A stretch of DNA of 64,000 nt, from contig JBMNMU010000001.1 of the NCBI GenBank assembly GCA_050953505.1, positions 930,001 to 994,000 of the forward strand, in the 5' to 3' direction. Shown here piece after piece: positions 7,537 through 17,271 of this stretch (its first letter is position 1; every line of letters begins with the position of its first letter). The notes under the pieces were generated by a model. The model was not told where the DNA came from and did not search any database. It saw only the letters and a list, made by a program, of their open reading frames with translations. The translations under genes were made by a program, and so were the position numbers. This DNA is from JBMNMU01 sp050953505 (GTDB lineage: Bacteria; Bacillota; Clostridia; Peptostreptococcales; Anaerovoracaceae).

Positions 7537-9861
7537 CTGAATACACAATATGAGAACTTGCCACAGGTGCTTAAAGATAAGCCACAGTTTTGCTGTTGGA
7601 AATATGAAGAGCGAAGTGGTAGAAAAATCAAAGTTCCCTATAACCCGATAACAGGAAAAAGGGCAAAACCAAATCAACGTGGTACATTTAAAGATTTTAG
7701 TTCGGCGGTAGCTGCTATAAGTGATTATGACGGTATCGGATTTTTGGTGGGTAATGACATATGTGTTATCGACTTAGATGATTGCTTTGATAGCAGCGGT
7801 AAGCTTAAGCCTGTTGCCCAAAGTGTTGTAGACGCTTTTAGTGGTTGCTATATGGAACACAGTCCATCTGGGAAAGGGTTGCATATTTTCTTTAAGGCCA
7901 CAGGCTTTAACTTTGACAAAACAAAATATTATATCAACAACAGAAAGCTGGGAGTTGAGGTTTATGTGGCTGGAGCAACAAATCGTTTTGTTACCGTAAC
8001 AGGCAATGTATTTGTAGATGGTGATATACCGGAGAAATCGAATGAACTACAGATGATACTGGACAAGTATATGTTGCGTCCTACCCCTGTGAAGCAACTA
8101 CTGGATACAGAAAGCCGATCCTATCTGTCTGACAAGTCTGTTATTGAGAAGGCTCTAAAATCGGCAAACAGAGAAAGGTTCAAAGCATTATGGCAGGGTG
8201 ATACATCAGGCTATGCTTCTGCCAGTGAAGCTGATTTGGCACTTTGTGGTATGCTGGCATTTTGGTGTGGCAGGGATATTGGACAGATGGACAGACTTTT
8301 TCGGAAAAGTGGACTAATGCGGGATAAATGGAATAGACCACAGTCCAGCAGTACTTATGGAATAATAACCATAGAAAAAGCAATTGCAAATGCTACTGAA
8401 ATATATAAACCAGGTGGTATACGTTCATCAGCTACAGAGGATTTTGGTGAATGTTCTCTTACTGGCTTTAAGCCTGAGAGTAACGATCGCTACCCTTGGA
8501 CGGATATTGGGGCAAGCAGGCTGTTTGCTGATTATTATAAATCTTTTGCCCGCTTTGTTCCCGAAAGGAAGATGTGGTTTTGCTATGAAAATGGTATTTG
8601 GATTCCTGATGTCGGTAATCTCAAAGTGATGGAAATGTGTAAATCATTGGCTAATCAACTGCTAACCTATGCTTTGACTATTCAGGATGAACATCAAAGA
8701 AAGGCATACATTGACTATTGCCGAAAGTGGCAGTCAAGAAGATACCGAGAAACGGTACTTAAGGATGCACAGAGCGTATATCCCATATCAATGGCTGAAT
8801 TTGACCAAGACCCGCAGATGCTCAACTGTTCCAATGGAACATTGTTTTTAACATCCATGGATTTTCATCCCCACAACAGCGAGGACAGACTTACAAAGAT
8901 ATCTGGCGTTAAATATGACCCGGAAGCAAAAAGTGAGCGATGGGATAGATTTATTCATGAGATTATGAGCGGAGATGAGGAAAAGGCAAAATTCCTCCAA
9001 AAAGCCTTTGGGTACAGTATCAGCGGAGACACTCGTTATGAATGCCTGTTTGTTCTCTATGGTGCTACAACTCGAAATGGTAAAGGTACGCTATGTGAGA
9101 GCATTCTTAAGGTATTAGGCAGTTATGGCTGTACCGCAAGGCCGGAGACTATCAGTCTGAAAAAGAACAATAACAGTTCAAGTCCAAGTGAAGATATTGC
9201 CCGGCTTGCAGGAGTACGCTTTGTGAATATCTCCGAACCTAGCAGAGGACTTGTCCTAAATGCTGCACAGGTAAAAAGCATGACGGGTGGTGACACCATC
9301 AACGCAAGGTTTCTACACGAAAACTCTTTTGATTTTTCACCTAAGTTTAAGCTTTATATCAACACCAATTATCTGCCAGTCATTACGGATATGACGTTGT
9401 TTTCCAGTGGTAGAGTGGTAATTATCCCTTTTGAACGACACTTCGATGAAAACGAGCAGGATAAAAGCTTAAAACGTGAATTCGCCAAACCGAAGAATCA
9501 GAGTGCTATCCTCAACTGGCTAATTGAAGGCTATCAGCTGTTAAAGAAGGAGGGATTGACTTTACCTGATTCCGTTAAGACAGCAACGGAGGCTTATAAG
9601 CGTGACAGCGACAAAATAGCATTATTTTTCGAGGATGCCTTGGAGGAAAGCCCTAACAGTGAGGTGCGGACATCCGAAGTGTATGCCCGGTATCAGCGTT
9701 GGTGCAGTGCCAATGGATGTTATTCGGAGAATGCAAGAAACTTCAAACAAGCCTTAACAGCTATTGCCCGTGTAGAACGGAAACGACCACGTTCTGGTGG
9801 TGGAATGACCACAATGCTTATCGGATATAAGCTGACAGAAGAAGAGTTTTTTCTTATTTAA
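7537..9861 (+). CDS. Phage/plasmid primase-helicase (P4/D5 type)
   Basis: Replication protein of phages and integrative elements, fusing an N-terminal primase-polymerase-like domain to a C-terminal superfamily 3 helicase. The N-terminus (LPQVLKDKPQFCCWKYEE) and the DLDDCFD and HSPSGKGLHIFFK motifs fit the primase fold. The helicase has GATTRNGKGT as Walker A, then a D5-type C-terminus (about 775 aa in all). The start is unusual: the ribosome site AAGGAGGTG at 7522-7530 is correctly spaced for a CTG at 7537, reading (M)NTQYENLPQVL. The next possible start, TTG at 7558, lies 27 bases from that site. It is followed by a degenerate region and a capsid gene, so it probably belongs to a decayed prophage or satellite. 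Confidence 0.9.
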   Translation: MNTQYENLPQVLKDKPQFCCWKYEERSGRKIKVPYNPITGKRAKPNQRGTFKDFSSAVAAISDYDGIGFLVGNDICVIDLDDCFDSSGKLKPVAQSVVDAFSGCYMEHSPSGKGLHIFFKATGFNFDKTKYYINNRKLGVEVYVAGATNRFVTVTGNVFVDGDIPEKSNELQMILDKYMLRPTPVKQLLDTESRSYLSDKSVIEKALKSANRERFKALWQGDTSGYASASEADLALCGMLAFWCGRDIGQMDRLFRKSGLMRDKWNRPQSSSTYGIITIEKAIANATEIYKPGGIRSSATEDFGECSLTGFKPESNDRYPWTDIGASRLFADYYKSFARFVPERKMWFCYENGIWIPDVGNLKVMEMCKSLANQLLTYALTIQDEHQRKAYIDYCRKWQSRRYRETVLKDAQSVYPISMAEFDQDPQMLNCSNGTLFLTSMDFHPHNSEDRLTKISGVKYDPEAKSERWDRFIHEIMSGDEEKAKFLQKAFGYSISGDTRYECLFVLYGATTRNGKGTLCESILKVLGSYGCTARPETISLKKNNNSSSPSEDIARLAGVRFVNISEPSRGLVLNAAQVKSMTGGDTINARFLHENSFDFSPKFKLYINTNYLPVITDMTLFSSGRVVIIPFERHFDENEQDKSLKREFAKPKNQSAILNWLIEGYQLLKKEGLTLPDSVKTATEAYKRDSDKIALFFEDALEESPNSEVRTSEVYARYQRWCSANGCYSENARNFKQALTAIARVERKRPRSGGGMTTMLIGYKLTEEEFFLI

Positions 9862-10125
9862 ACACAGTGTAGCAGCTTGTAGCAAGAAAAACAGGTTATA
9901 TAAAAAATCACTCTCGTATAGAGAGTTTAGTTTTTACCTGCTACATCTTGCTACAAAGCTTAAAACCACTGGATATGACTCCATGTGTTAATACCAGCCC
10001 CTAGGGGAGGTCAAATCTCCACACCTTTTCATCTGGACAACGGGCGTGGGGCAACGCGTAAAAAAACGCGGTTTCAAACGGGGTATATACCCCACAATCC
10101 ATTTTAATTTAGGAGGTAAACGATT
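9862..10125 (+). other. Gene-free junction between primase and capsid genes
   Basis: This stretch holds interleaved inverted repeats (TGTAGCAAG with CTTGCTACA, and a CTCTCGTATAGAGAG hairpin). It also holds GC-rich sequence around 9998-10100 reminiscent of the leaders found before phage packaging genes. It has no open gene. The HNH, terminase, portal and protease genes normally found between a primase and a capsid gene are absent. It ends with a strong ribosome site (AGGAGG) for the capsid gene. Confidence 0.5.
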
Positions 10126-11025
10126 ATGGCAACATCAACAACTTATAATAGAGCGTTTTGGAATGTTATGAAAGGAAAAGAAGAAAATAATCAAAATCTA
10201 AGCGAGGGCTTTGATAATGCAGGAGCCTATGTCGCACCAGACGAGTTCCGAGAAGGCTTTAACACTGCTTTGGCAAAGGAGAATATATTCCGCAGATTTG
10301 CTACTGTTATCAATCTATCTTCTGCAGAAGGTAAAATTCAAGCGGTATCCTCAACGGGTACAGCAGATTGGGTTGAAGACGGAGATCCAATTCCCGAAAG
10401 TGCCGATACATTTACACAGTTTCTGGTGAAATCATACAAGCTGGCATCTCTTGTCAAGCTAAACCGCTCATTCGTCACCGATATGAACTTTAATCTTGAA
10501 AAATATCTGATGGGTGATTTTGCGAAGCGTTTTGGCAAGGCTGAGGAAAATGCATTGCTTAATGGAAATGGCACAACTCAGCCAACAGGTATACTTACGG
10601 CAGACGCAGATGTAACTACAGCAGATAGTGCTACCATCTCTTTTGACGAGATTATCTCTCTGTATTTTTCATTAAAAGATGAATACCGAAATAACGCTGT
10701 GTTTATCATGCACGATAATACAGCTATGCTTCTTAGAACCCTTAAGGATACAAGCGGCAGTTATCTGTGGAATTCTTCAGATAACACCATCTTCGGAAAG
10801 CCTGTACTTACCTCTCCATATATGCCTACAGTATCAGCAGGAGCAAAAAGCATAGTATTCGGAGATTTATCTTATTACTGGCTGATTGAGCGTCAACCAA
10901 TAACGATAAAGAAATTAAGTGAGTTATATGCATTGCAGGGGCAAATTGGCTTTTCTGCTTACGAAAGATTGGATGGCAAGCTAATTCAACCGGATGCTCT
11001 GAAAATATTACAAATAAAAGCTTAA
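10126..11025 (+). CDS. HK97-family phage major capsid protein
   Basis: Shell-forming capsid protein of tailed phages, 299 aa from an ATG behind TTAGGAGGT. The sequence begins almost directly with the mature fold (AGAYVAPDEFREGF...) and lacks the roughly 100-residue scaffold (delta) domain of classical HK97. Related short capsid proteins exist in clostridial phages. Diagnostic stretches are ENIFRRFATV, GTADWVEDGDPIPES, the helix LGNGTTQPTGIL-like segment (ALLNGNGTTQPTG) and the terminal GFSAYERLDGKLIQPDALK. No portal, protease or terminase gene is nearby, so it cannot package DNA alone. It may be a remnant or part of a satellite that uses helper proteins. Confidence 0.92.
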   Translation: MATSTTYNRAFWNVMKGKEENNQNLSEGFDNAGAYVAPDEFREGFNTALAKENIFRRFATVINLSSAEGKIQAVSSTGTADWVEDGDPIPESADTFTQFLVKSYKLASLVKLNRSFVTDMNFNLEKYLMGDFAKRFGKAEENALLNGNGTTQPTGILTADADVTTADSATISFDEIISLYFSLKDEYRNNAVFIMHDNTAMLLRTLKDTSGSYLWNSSDNTIFGKPVLTSPYMPTVSAGAKSIVFGDLSYYWLIERQPITIKKLSELYALQGQIGFSAYERLDGKLIQPDALKILQIKA

Positions 11026-11036
11026 ATAATGGATTA

Positions 11037-11066
11037 GGCACTGAGTCATCAATTCGGCTCAGTGCC
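11037..11066 (+). other. Perfect 9-bp hairpin after the capsid gene
   Basis: GGCACTGAG and CTCAGTGCC enclose a 12-base loop. There is no T tract, so this is not a standard terminator. It may stabilise the 3' end of the capsid message or separate it from the TnpW-like gene. Confidence 0.5.
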
Positions 11067-11100
11067 AGTTCCATCAAAACATCGGACAGGAGGTCACGAT

Positions 11101-11304
11101 ATGGAAAATCAAAGTAACAGCCGCACAACCAAATCCGATATCGGAGGTACGGTCTATGTGGTGGAATCACGAGTAAGTGATTCAGCAAAGGAAAGTGCAT
11201 ATTCCAAGCTGAAACGACTGATTACAGTCAACGCAAAAAACCTTTCAAAGTTATCTGATAGTTCATATAAACCCACGGAAATCAACTCGACTTCTTCAAG
11301 GTAG
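11101..11304 (+). CDS. TnpW-like small transposon protein
   Basis: A 67-residue polar protein, with the ATG at 11101 directly behind AGGAGGTCACGAT; the longer frame from 11062 lacks a ribosome site. The core, IGGTVYVVESRVSDSAKESA then KLKRLI, resembles the TnpW family, short proteins carried by clostridial transposons next to large serine recombinases. Their biochemical role is unknown. It lies 57 bp before the recombinase gene and probably shares its transcript. The family call is from memory of the motif and is moderately secure. Confidence 0.65.
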   Translation: MENQSNSRTTKSDIGGTVYVVESRVSDSAKESAYSKLKRLITVNAKNLSKLSDSSYKPTEINSTSSR

Positions 11305-11361
11305 TACGGTAATATACATAGTGCTAAACCGCTTGAAGACTGTCGGAAATGGAGGATAAAA

Positions 11362-13014
11362 ATGAATAGACAGTCAACATTTAGCACTATACGTAAATCA
11401 ACATTAGCATTTGAAGAAGCAAAACTTACTGCTCTTTACTGCAGGCTTTCACGTGATGATGAGCTTGCAGGAGACAGCAACAGCATAGTGAACCAGAAGG
11501 CAATTCTAAAGAAATATGCTGAGGACAACGGTTTTCGCAACATCGAATTTTATGTGGATGATGGGGTCAGCGGTACAACTTTTGATAGACCAGACTTTAA
11601 CCGCATGATTGCAGATGTGGAGAACGGTAGAATCGGAACGATTATCATCAAGGATATGTCCCGATTCGGCAGGGATTACCTTAAAGTAGGATATTATACC
11701 GAGATTATGTTTCCTGAAGCAGATGTACGATTCATTGCTATTAACAACGGTATTGATAGTGCAAACCAAGCAGACAGTGACTTTACACCATTTCTTAACA
11801 TTATTAATGAATGGTACGCTAAGGATACTAGCAAGAAAATCCGTGCTGTGTTCAAATCCAAGGGACAGTCCGGTAAGCCGCTCTGCACTAATCCGCCTTA
11901 CGGTTATATTAAAGACCCTGAAGATAAGTTGCACTGGATAATAGATGAGAAAGCCGCCGAGGTGGTCAGAGATATTTTCCGACTGTGTATGGCTGGCTTT
12001 GGACCTACGCAGATAGCAAAGCAACTTGAAAAGCGATGCATTGATACACCTACGGTTCATCTTCGCAAAATGGGTATTAACACTCCAGCAAGACCACCAG
12101 AAAACCCATATGCTTGGTCGGCTCGTACCGTAGCAGATATTCTGGCTAAAATGGAATATCTAGGCCACACAGTGAATTTCAAGACTTCTAAAAAGTCATA
12201 TAAGAGCAAAGTCAAGATATTGAACAATCCAGAAGATTGGCTGGTTTTCAAAAATACCCATGAAGCAATTATTGATGAGGGGACTTGGGAAACAGTGCAG
12301 AAAATCAGAGATGGCAAGCGAAGACCATCACGATTAGGTGAAATGGGAATGCTCTCTGGCATGATGTTCTGTGCCGACTGTGGTGCAAAGCTGTATCAGG
12401 TTAGAGGCAAGGGATGGACACACGATAAGGAATACTTCGTTTGTGCTACTTACCGCAAGAAAAAGGGTATGTGCAGTTCACATCAGATACGCAATGTTGT
12501 AGTGGAACAGATTTTGCTAGAAGACTTAAGACGTGTAACCTCCTTTGCCAAAGACCATGAACAGGAATTCATCCGTATAGTTATGAATAATTCAGAAAAG
12601 GAACTTGCCAAAGAACTCCGCCAAAGTCAAAAGGAGTATGAACAAGCACAGACTCGCATTGCTGACATAGACAAAATCATTCGAAAGCTATATGAAGACA
12701 ATGTGATGGGCAAAATTCCCGAAGAGCGTTTTTACAAGATGTCGGCTGAATATGAAACCGAGCAGAAGGCACTGGAAGAAAGGATAACCAAATTAAAGCA
12801 TACCATTGATACAGTAAATGAACAGTCCCTCAATACCGACCGCTTTTTGGCACTGGTTAAAAAGTACACAGAAATTACAGAATTGGATGCAGAGATTATT
12901 CGAGAGTTCATTGACAAAATTATAGTATTCAAGGCTGAAAAAGTAGATGGCCGCAGAACCCAGCGGATTCAGATTTTCTATAACTGCATTGGTGTTATCG
13001 ACTTACCAAACTAA
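11362..13014 (+). CDS. Large serine recombinase (integrase of the island)
   Basis: Site-specific recombinase of the TndX/TnpX type that inserts and excises mobile elements through a 5'-phosphoserine link. The N-terminal resolvase domain carries the nucleophile at S30 (YCRLSRDDE) and the conserved DMSRFGRD motif. A recombinase domain, a zinc ribbon (CADCGAKL ... CATYRKKKGMC), a long coiled coil and a DUF4368-like C-terminus (EIIREFIDKIIVFKAEK...) follow. The 550-aa length is normal. It is the last gene before chromosomal housekeeping DNA, so it probably integrated the RM/phage island, with the right end between 13015 and 13546. It is intact. Confidence 0.95.
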   Translation: MNRQSTFSTIRKSTLAFEEAKLTALYCRLSRDDELAGDSNSIVNQKAILKKYAEDNGFRNIEFYVDDGVSGTTFDRPDFNRMIADVENGRIGTIIIKDMSRFGRDYLKVGYYTEIMFPEADVRFIAINNGIDSANQADSDFTPFLNIINEWYAKDTSKKIRAVFKSKGQSGKPLCTNPPYGYIKDPEDKLHWIIDEKAAEVVRDIFRLCMAGFGPTQIAKQLEKRCIDTPTVHLRKMGINTPARPPENPYAWSARTVADILAKMEYLGHTVNFKTSKKSYKSKVKILNNPEDWLVFKNTHEAIIDEGTWETVQKIRDGKRRPSRLGEMGMLSGMMFCADCGAKLYQVRGKGWTHDKEYFVCATYRKKKGMCSSHQIRNVVVEQILLEDLRRVTSFAKDHEQEFIRIVMNNSEKELAKELRQSQKEYEQAQTRIADIDKIIRKLYEDNVMGKIPEERFYKMSAEYETEQKALEERITKLKHTIDTVNEQSLNTDRFLALVKKYTEITELDAEIIREFIDKIIVFKAEKVDGRRTQRIQIFYNCIGVIDLPN

Positions 13015-13022
13015 ACCAAAAA

Positions 13023-13060
13023 CGGCATAGCCGCAAATCAACGACTATGCCGAATTTTTT
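13023..13060 (+). terminator. Terminator of the serine recombinase gene
   Basis: CGGCATAG (13023-13030) pairs perfectly with CTATGCCG (13045-13052), followed by AATTTTTT. It starts 9 bp after the recombinase stop codon. Confidence 0.85.
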
Positions 13061-13546
13061 AGAAATTATAAATCCCTATTTGACCGCTCCAAAAGTAACC
13101 TTTTTATACATTACTTCCATTGATGTTAAATCTTTTCAAAAATAAAGTTTATGTTGATGTGTATTGAATGGCACCATACAACTCAATGTTAAAACATAAA
13201 GACAGCAAAAGTTGCCTCGTATTTCAATAGTTTACTTGAAACAGTATCTTGTATGATTGGATTTATTATACCACAGGCAACTAAAGGAAAACAATAAAAT
13301 ATACATTTTTTGACATAAAACTTATTTATTTATTAACAATAATCAAGTAATATGTATAAGGATTAGGCAAAACTTTTGTTAGATGTTAATTTACATCTCC
13401 AATAGACAAACATATGTTTGCCATGTTAGAATGTTCATAAATAAATGAATATGAAGTTAATATTACAACATAGACTTCGATTAAATTTATGATATTATAT
13501 ATTAGTGAGACGTCAGAAGCACGCACATTATGTTATGGAGTAGGAA
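13061..13546. other. Intergenic region, probable right end of the island
   Basis: About 490 bp of AT-rich DNA without a gene. It contains the inverted pair AGTTGCCT (13210-13217) and AGGCAACT (13275-13282) and must contain both the recombinase attachment site and the ruvC promoter. The att core cannot be identified without the other island end, which lies left of this window. Confidence 0.5.
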
Positions 13547-14053
13547 ATGAGAATATTAGGGATTGACCCCGGGTACGCCATTTTAGGCTACGGTATTATA
13601 GATATGAAAGGGAACCGTTTCACTGTCTGCGGACACGGAGCAGTTACAACAGATGCGACTATGGACATGCCTGATCGACTAAAGCATCTTTATACTCAAT
13701 TGATGGAAATTATACAAGAATATCAACCGGATGAAGCCTCCATTGAGGAACTTTTTTTTAACAACAATGCGAAAACAGCTCTTTTAGTTGGACAAGCCAG
13801 AGGTGTTGTCCTATTAGCTTGTATTAATTCAGGTTTGAAAATTAATGAATATACACCTCTTCAGATCAAGCAAGCACTGGTTGGATATGGCAGAGCCGAA
13901 AAAAGTCAAGTTCAAGCCATGGTAAAAGCGATATTGAACTTAAAACAAATCCCAAAGCCAGATGATACAGCGGATGCTCTTGCAGCTGCCATTTGCCATG
14001 GTCATAGCGCAGGCACCAATAATAAACTGCAGAAGCTTATGAAAGGCAGGTAA
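13547..14053 (+). CDS. ruvC: Crossover junction endodeoxyribonuclease RuvC
   Basis: Holliday-junction resolvase that cuts four-way junctions during recombinational repair, working with RuvAB. The 168-aa protein shows the RNase H-like catalytic acids: the first aspartate in GIDPGYA, the glutamates in IEELFFNNN, and the aspartates in PDDTADALAAA. The ATG is preceded by GGAGTAGG. It is the first gene of ruvC-ruvA-ruvB, in the order usual for Firmicutes and many other bacteria. Nothing is odd about it. Confidence 0.97.
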   Translation: MRILGIDPGYAILGYGIIDMKGNRFTVCGHGAVTTDATMDMPDRLKHLYTQLMEIIQEYQPDEASIEELFFNNNAKTALLVGQARGVVLLACINSGLKINEYTPLQIKQALVGYGRAEKSQVQAMVKAILNLKQIPKPDDTADALAAAICHGHSAGTNNKLQKLMKGR

Positions 14054-14132
14054 AATTACATCTGTCCAAGGGGATACATATAGTGAGATAAAAACCAGTT
14101 ACAGAATTAGCAGGATAAGGAGTATATATGAT

Positions 14133-14714
14133 ATGTTTCATTATATAAGAGGCCGAATGGCCATGAAATTAGAAGGCGGGATAGTCCTTGATGTAAACGG
14201 TATTGGCTATGAAATTTTAGTACCGGATAACTCTTCTGTCTATTTAACAAATACGGATGAGACGGTGTTACTTTATACGGCGATGATCGTCCGGGAGGAT
14301 GACATAAGCATTTATGGTTTTCCTGAAAAAGAAACCTTAGGGTTATTTAGAAAGCTAATGACAGTAACTGGTATAGGGGCAAAAGCAGCTATGGCTATCC
14401 TCTCGTCTATGCCAGCAAATGAAGTTATAAAAGCGATTTTATATGAAGATGTTACTTCCTTGACTAAGGCAAACGGTGTGGGAAAGAAAACTGCACAACG
14501 TTTAATTCTAGAGCTTAAGGACAAGCTTTCCGATTTTGATGTTTTGGAAGAAAGCCCTGTGATGGTAGCTGATGCCGGAAGTGAGCGCATTGAAGCGTTA
14601 AATGGACTGATGAGCTTAGGTTTCAGCAAGAGTGAGGCTTTGGATGCCTTAGCAGGAGTTAAGGATGAAAATCTAACCACGGAAGAATATATAAAGCAAG
14701 CACTAAAACGCTGA
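14133..14714 (+). CDS. ruvA: Holliday junction branch migration protein RuvA
   Basis: Tetrameric protein that binds the Holliday junction and loads the RuvB motor. The 193-aa sequence has the OB-fold N-terminus (MFHYIRGRMA...VLDVNGIGYEI), two helix-hairpin-helix motifs (VTGIGAKAAMAIL and ANGVGKKTAQRLILELKDKL) and the flexible domain III (EALNGLMSLGFSKSEA) that contacts RuvB. It follows ruvC by 79 bp and precedes ruvB by 33 bp. Confidence 0.97.
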   Translation: MFHYIRGRMAMKLEGGIVLDVNGIGYEILVPDNSSVYLTNTDETVLLYTAMIVREDDISIYGFPEKETLGLFRKLMTVTGIGAKAAMAILSSMPANEVIKAILYEDVTSLTKANGVGKKTAQRLILELKDKLSDFDVLEESPVMVADAGSERIEALNGLMSLGFSKSEALDALAGVKDENLTTEEYIKQALKR

Positions 14715-14747
14715 TTAAAACTATGATGACAAAATAGGAGAGAGAGA

Positions 14748-15770
14748 ATGGACTTTGATGACCGAATTACAGCATCAAATTATTGTAACGAGGATGAAGA
14801 TATAGAATTGAATCTTCGCCCTAAAAAACTAAATGAATACATTGGACAAAAACAAGTAACGGATAACCTTAAGGTCTTTATAGAAGCGGCCCAACTAAGA
14901 AAAGAGCCTTTAGATCACGTGCTTTTTTATGGTCCACCAGGTTTAGGGAAGACAACCCTTGCAGGGATTATTGCAAACGAATTGGGTGTGGATCTTAGAA
15001 TTACTTCGGGGCCAGCTATAGAAAGGGCTGGAGATTTAGCTGCAATATTGACGAACCTTAATCATCATGATGTCCTATTTATCGATGAGATCCATCGTTT
15101 GAATCGCTCTGTGGAGGAAGTTTTATACTCTGCAATGGAGGATTACGCCATTGACATCATTATCGGAAAGGGGCCGTCCGCTAGGTCCATTAGATTAGAT
15201 TTGGCAAAGTTCACTTTAATTGGAGCCACCACTAGAGCTGGTAGCCTTTCTGCACCCTTAAGAGATCGATTTGGCGTGATAAGTAAATTCGAGCTTTACA
15301 ATTTGGATGAGCTTAAGACTATTATAAAGCGATCTGCTGATATACTGGGAGTTCACGTTGATGAAGCCTCTCTAGATGAAATGGCTAGAAGATCAAGGGG
15401 TACACCAAGGGTTGCCAACAGGCTTCTAAAACGTGTCCGTGATTTTTGTCAGGTAAAGGGTTCCGGTAGCATTGACCTGGCTATCACCAACACCACCTTA
15501 GAATCATTAGGGATAGATAAGGAAGGATTAGAAGATCTTGATCGGGAAATCCTCAGGATTATTATAGAGCGTTTTAATGGTGGACCGGTGGGTATTGATA
15601 CCATTGCAGCCTCCGTGGGTGAAGAAAAAGTCACTATAGAGGATGTCGTTGAACCCTATCTTATACAGGCAGGATTTCTTCATAGGACACAAAAGGGAAG
15701 AGTCGTATCAAAAGAAGCCTATACCCATCTTGGAATTCCCTATCTCCAAGATGATCAGCTAACAATCTAG
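14748..15770 (+). CDS. ruvB: Holliday junction branch migration helicase RuvB
   Basis: Hexameric AAA+ ATPase that pumps DNA through the RuvA-Holliday junction complex. The 340-aa length is normal. Visible motifs are the N-terminal LRPKKLNEYIGQ, Walker A YGPPGLGKTT, Walker B LFIDEIHRL, sensor 1 GATTRAGSL and the arginine-finger stretch PLRDRFG, then a winged-helix C-terminus (EPYLIQAGFLHRTQKGR). A ribosome site (GGAGAGAG) precedes the ATG. It is intact and co-transcribed with ruvA. Confidence 0.97.
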   Translation: MDFDDRITASNYCNEDEDIELNLRPKKLNEYIGQKQVTDNLKVFIEAAQLRKEPLDHVLFYGPPGLGKTTLAGIIANELGVDLRITSGPAIERAGDLAAILTNLNHHDVLFIDEIHRLNRSVEEVLYSAMEDYAIDIIIGKGPSARSIRLDLAKFTLIGATTRAGSLSAPLRDRFGVISKFELYNLDELKTIIKRSADILGVHVDEASLDEMARRSRGTPRVANRLLKRVRDFCQVKGSGSIDLAITNTTLESLGIDKEGLEDLDREILRIIIERFNGGPVGIDTIAASVGEEKVTIEDVVEPYLIQAGFLHRTQKGRVVSKEAYTHLGIPYLQDDQLTI

Positions 15771-15852
15771 GTTAGAAACTTCAAAACCTTAGATTGCTTA
15801 TACCGGGGAACTTGAATATAACATCAAAATTTCGAAATAAGGATGGTATGAT

Positions 15853-17229
15853 ATGAAACGAAAAAACTTCACAATAATACTTATTATGTTAACCCTTATC
15901 TTTGCCTCTAATACTAATCCTTCATGGGCAGCTGATGGTCATGAAGAATACATAAAGGTATGCTTGAAATCTGGAAGCACAGAGGATGATTCCTACTCAC
16001 TAATATCAAATGAAGGATTTGTTTTATGTTCTATTCAAGACGGTTTTCTTATGGAAGATATGGTTTTGCCCGATTATACTGCACTTGAAGTAGTAAAAAT
16101 GGATGACCAGATTGTTTTAATGGACAACGAAGGCAATTTTGTGATGGAAGATTTACTGGAGTCAACAGTTATCATGCCTTTAGATTATCATAATGAGGGC
16201 TTGATTACATTTGAAAACACTCCTTATCGAGGGGGTATCATCATCATACCAAACCAAAACGGAAGCCTTTCAGCCTTAAATTATATTACCATGGAGCACT
16301 ATTTATATGGGGTACTTAATGCAGAGATTCACCATACCCACCCAGAGGAAGCCTTAAAGGCCCAAGCTGTTGCGGCCAGAAGCTTTGCTAAATTAAATAT
16401 GGGAAAGCATAGAGCTGAGGGTTTTGATGTATGCTGTACTACTCACTGTCAAGTCTACAGAGGATACACCGGAGAATATGAGAAAACCAATAAGGCTGTG
16501 GATGATACCTTTGGTGAAGTAATTGCGTATAACGGAAGACCGGTAGCAGCCTATTACTTTAAAAATAGTGGAGGCCATACTCAAGATGTTGGAGATGTTT
16601 GGTCCTATAATGAGCCTTACTTAATTGGTATAGAGGACGAACACTCACCTGTTTATCCCTGGAATGTTAGTCTTACCTACGAAACCATAAAATCTAGACT
16701 GGAATCGGGGGGGTATTACCCAGGAAATGTAGAATCTGTTACTATTAAAGAGCGAAATAAAAATGGACATGTATCAAATCTGGAAATTAGCGGAACTCAG
16801 TCCGTTGTTAATCTAACGAAAGAAAAAATTCGAAACGTGCTAGGGGCGACTGTAGTAAAGTCACTTAATTTCACCTTAGAAGGTGGCCAGGGTGGAGTTC
16901 AAGGCCAAGAGAGACAGAAAATAGTTGTATCAAATGGGCCACGCTCATCGATACTAAATAATGAGACCTATATCATATGCAGCAGCGGAAATGTGACAAA
17001 ACGCCTAACCACTGATTTGTATGCATCCAATGGCTCTGGTCTGGTTAAACTTATTGAAGATGATGGACAAAATGTAAGCTCTAGTAATGGCGTGACCTTT
17101 AAAGGCTATGGTTATGGTCATGGTGTAGGCATGCCACAAGATAGCGCTATAGAGATGGCAAAGTTAGGCTTTTCATATCTGGATATTCTAAAAAAATATT
17201 ATACTGATATTGAAATAATAAAGATGTAG
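15853..17229 (+). CDS. Secreted SpoIID/LytB-domain protein
   Basis: Probable peptidoglycan lytic enzyme related to SpoIID, which trims glycan strands during engulfment in sporulation. A signal peptide (MKRKNFTIILIMLTLIFASNT...WAA) is followed by a SpoIID domain. The domain has the expected catalytic-glutamate segment (YGVLNAEIHHTHPEEALKAQAVAARSFA, in which NAEI holds the glutamate), a cysteine-rich DVCCTTHCQVYRGY loop, and the terminal GYGYGHGVGMPQDSA. At 458 aa it is longer than classical SpoIID and is not next to spoIIQ or murA. It could therefore be a vegetative or germination paralogue. It sits between ruvB and queA, a known clostridial arrangement. Confidence 0.85.
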   Translation: MKRKNFTIILIMLTLIFASNTNPSWAADGHEEYIKVCLKSGSTEDDSYSLISNEGFVLCSIQDGFLMEDMVLPDYTALEVVKMDDQIVLMDNEGNFVMEDLLESTVIMPLDYHNEGLITFENTPYRGGIIIIPNQNGSLSALNYITMEHYLYGVLNAEIHHTHPEEALKAQAVAARSFAKLNMGKHRAEGFDVCCTTHCQVYRGYTGEYEKTNKAVDDTFGEVIAYNGRPVAAYYFKNSGGHTQDVGDVWSYNEPYLIGIEDEHSPVYPWNVSLTYETIKSRLESGGYYPGNVESVTIKERNKNGHVSNLEISGTQSVVNLTKEKIRNVLGATVVKSLNFTLEGGQGGVQGQERQKIVVSNGPRSSILNNETYIICSSGNVTKRLTTDLYASNGSGLVKLIEDDGQNVSSSNGVTFKGYGYGHGVGMPQDSAIEMAKLGFSYLDILKKYYTDIEIIKM

Positions 17230-17271
17230 GAAGAAAATAAGTACAAAATATATATAAAACAAGGAGTATTC

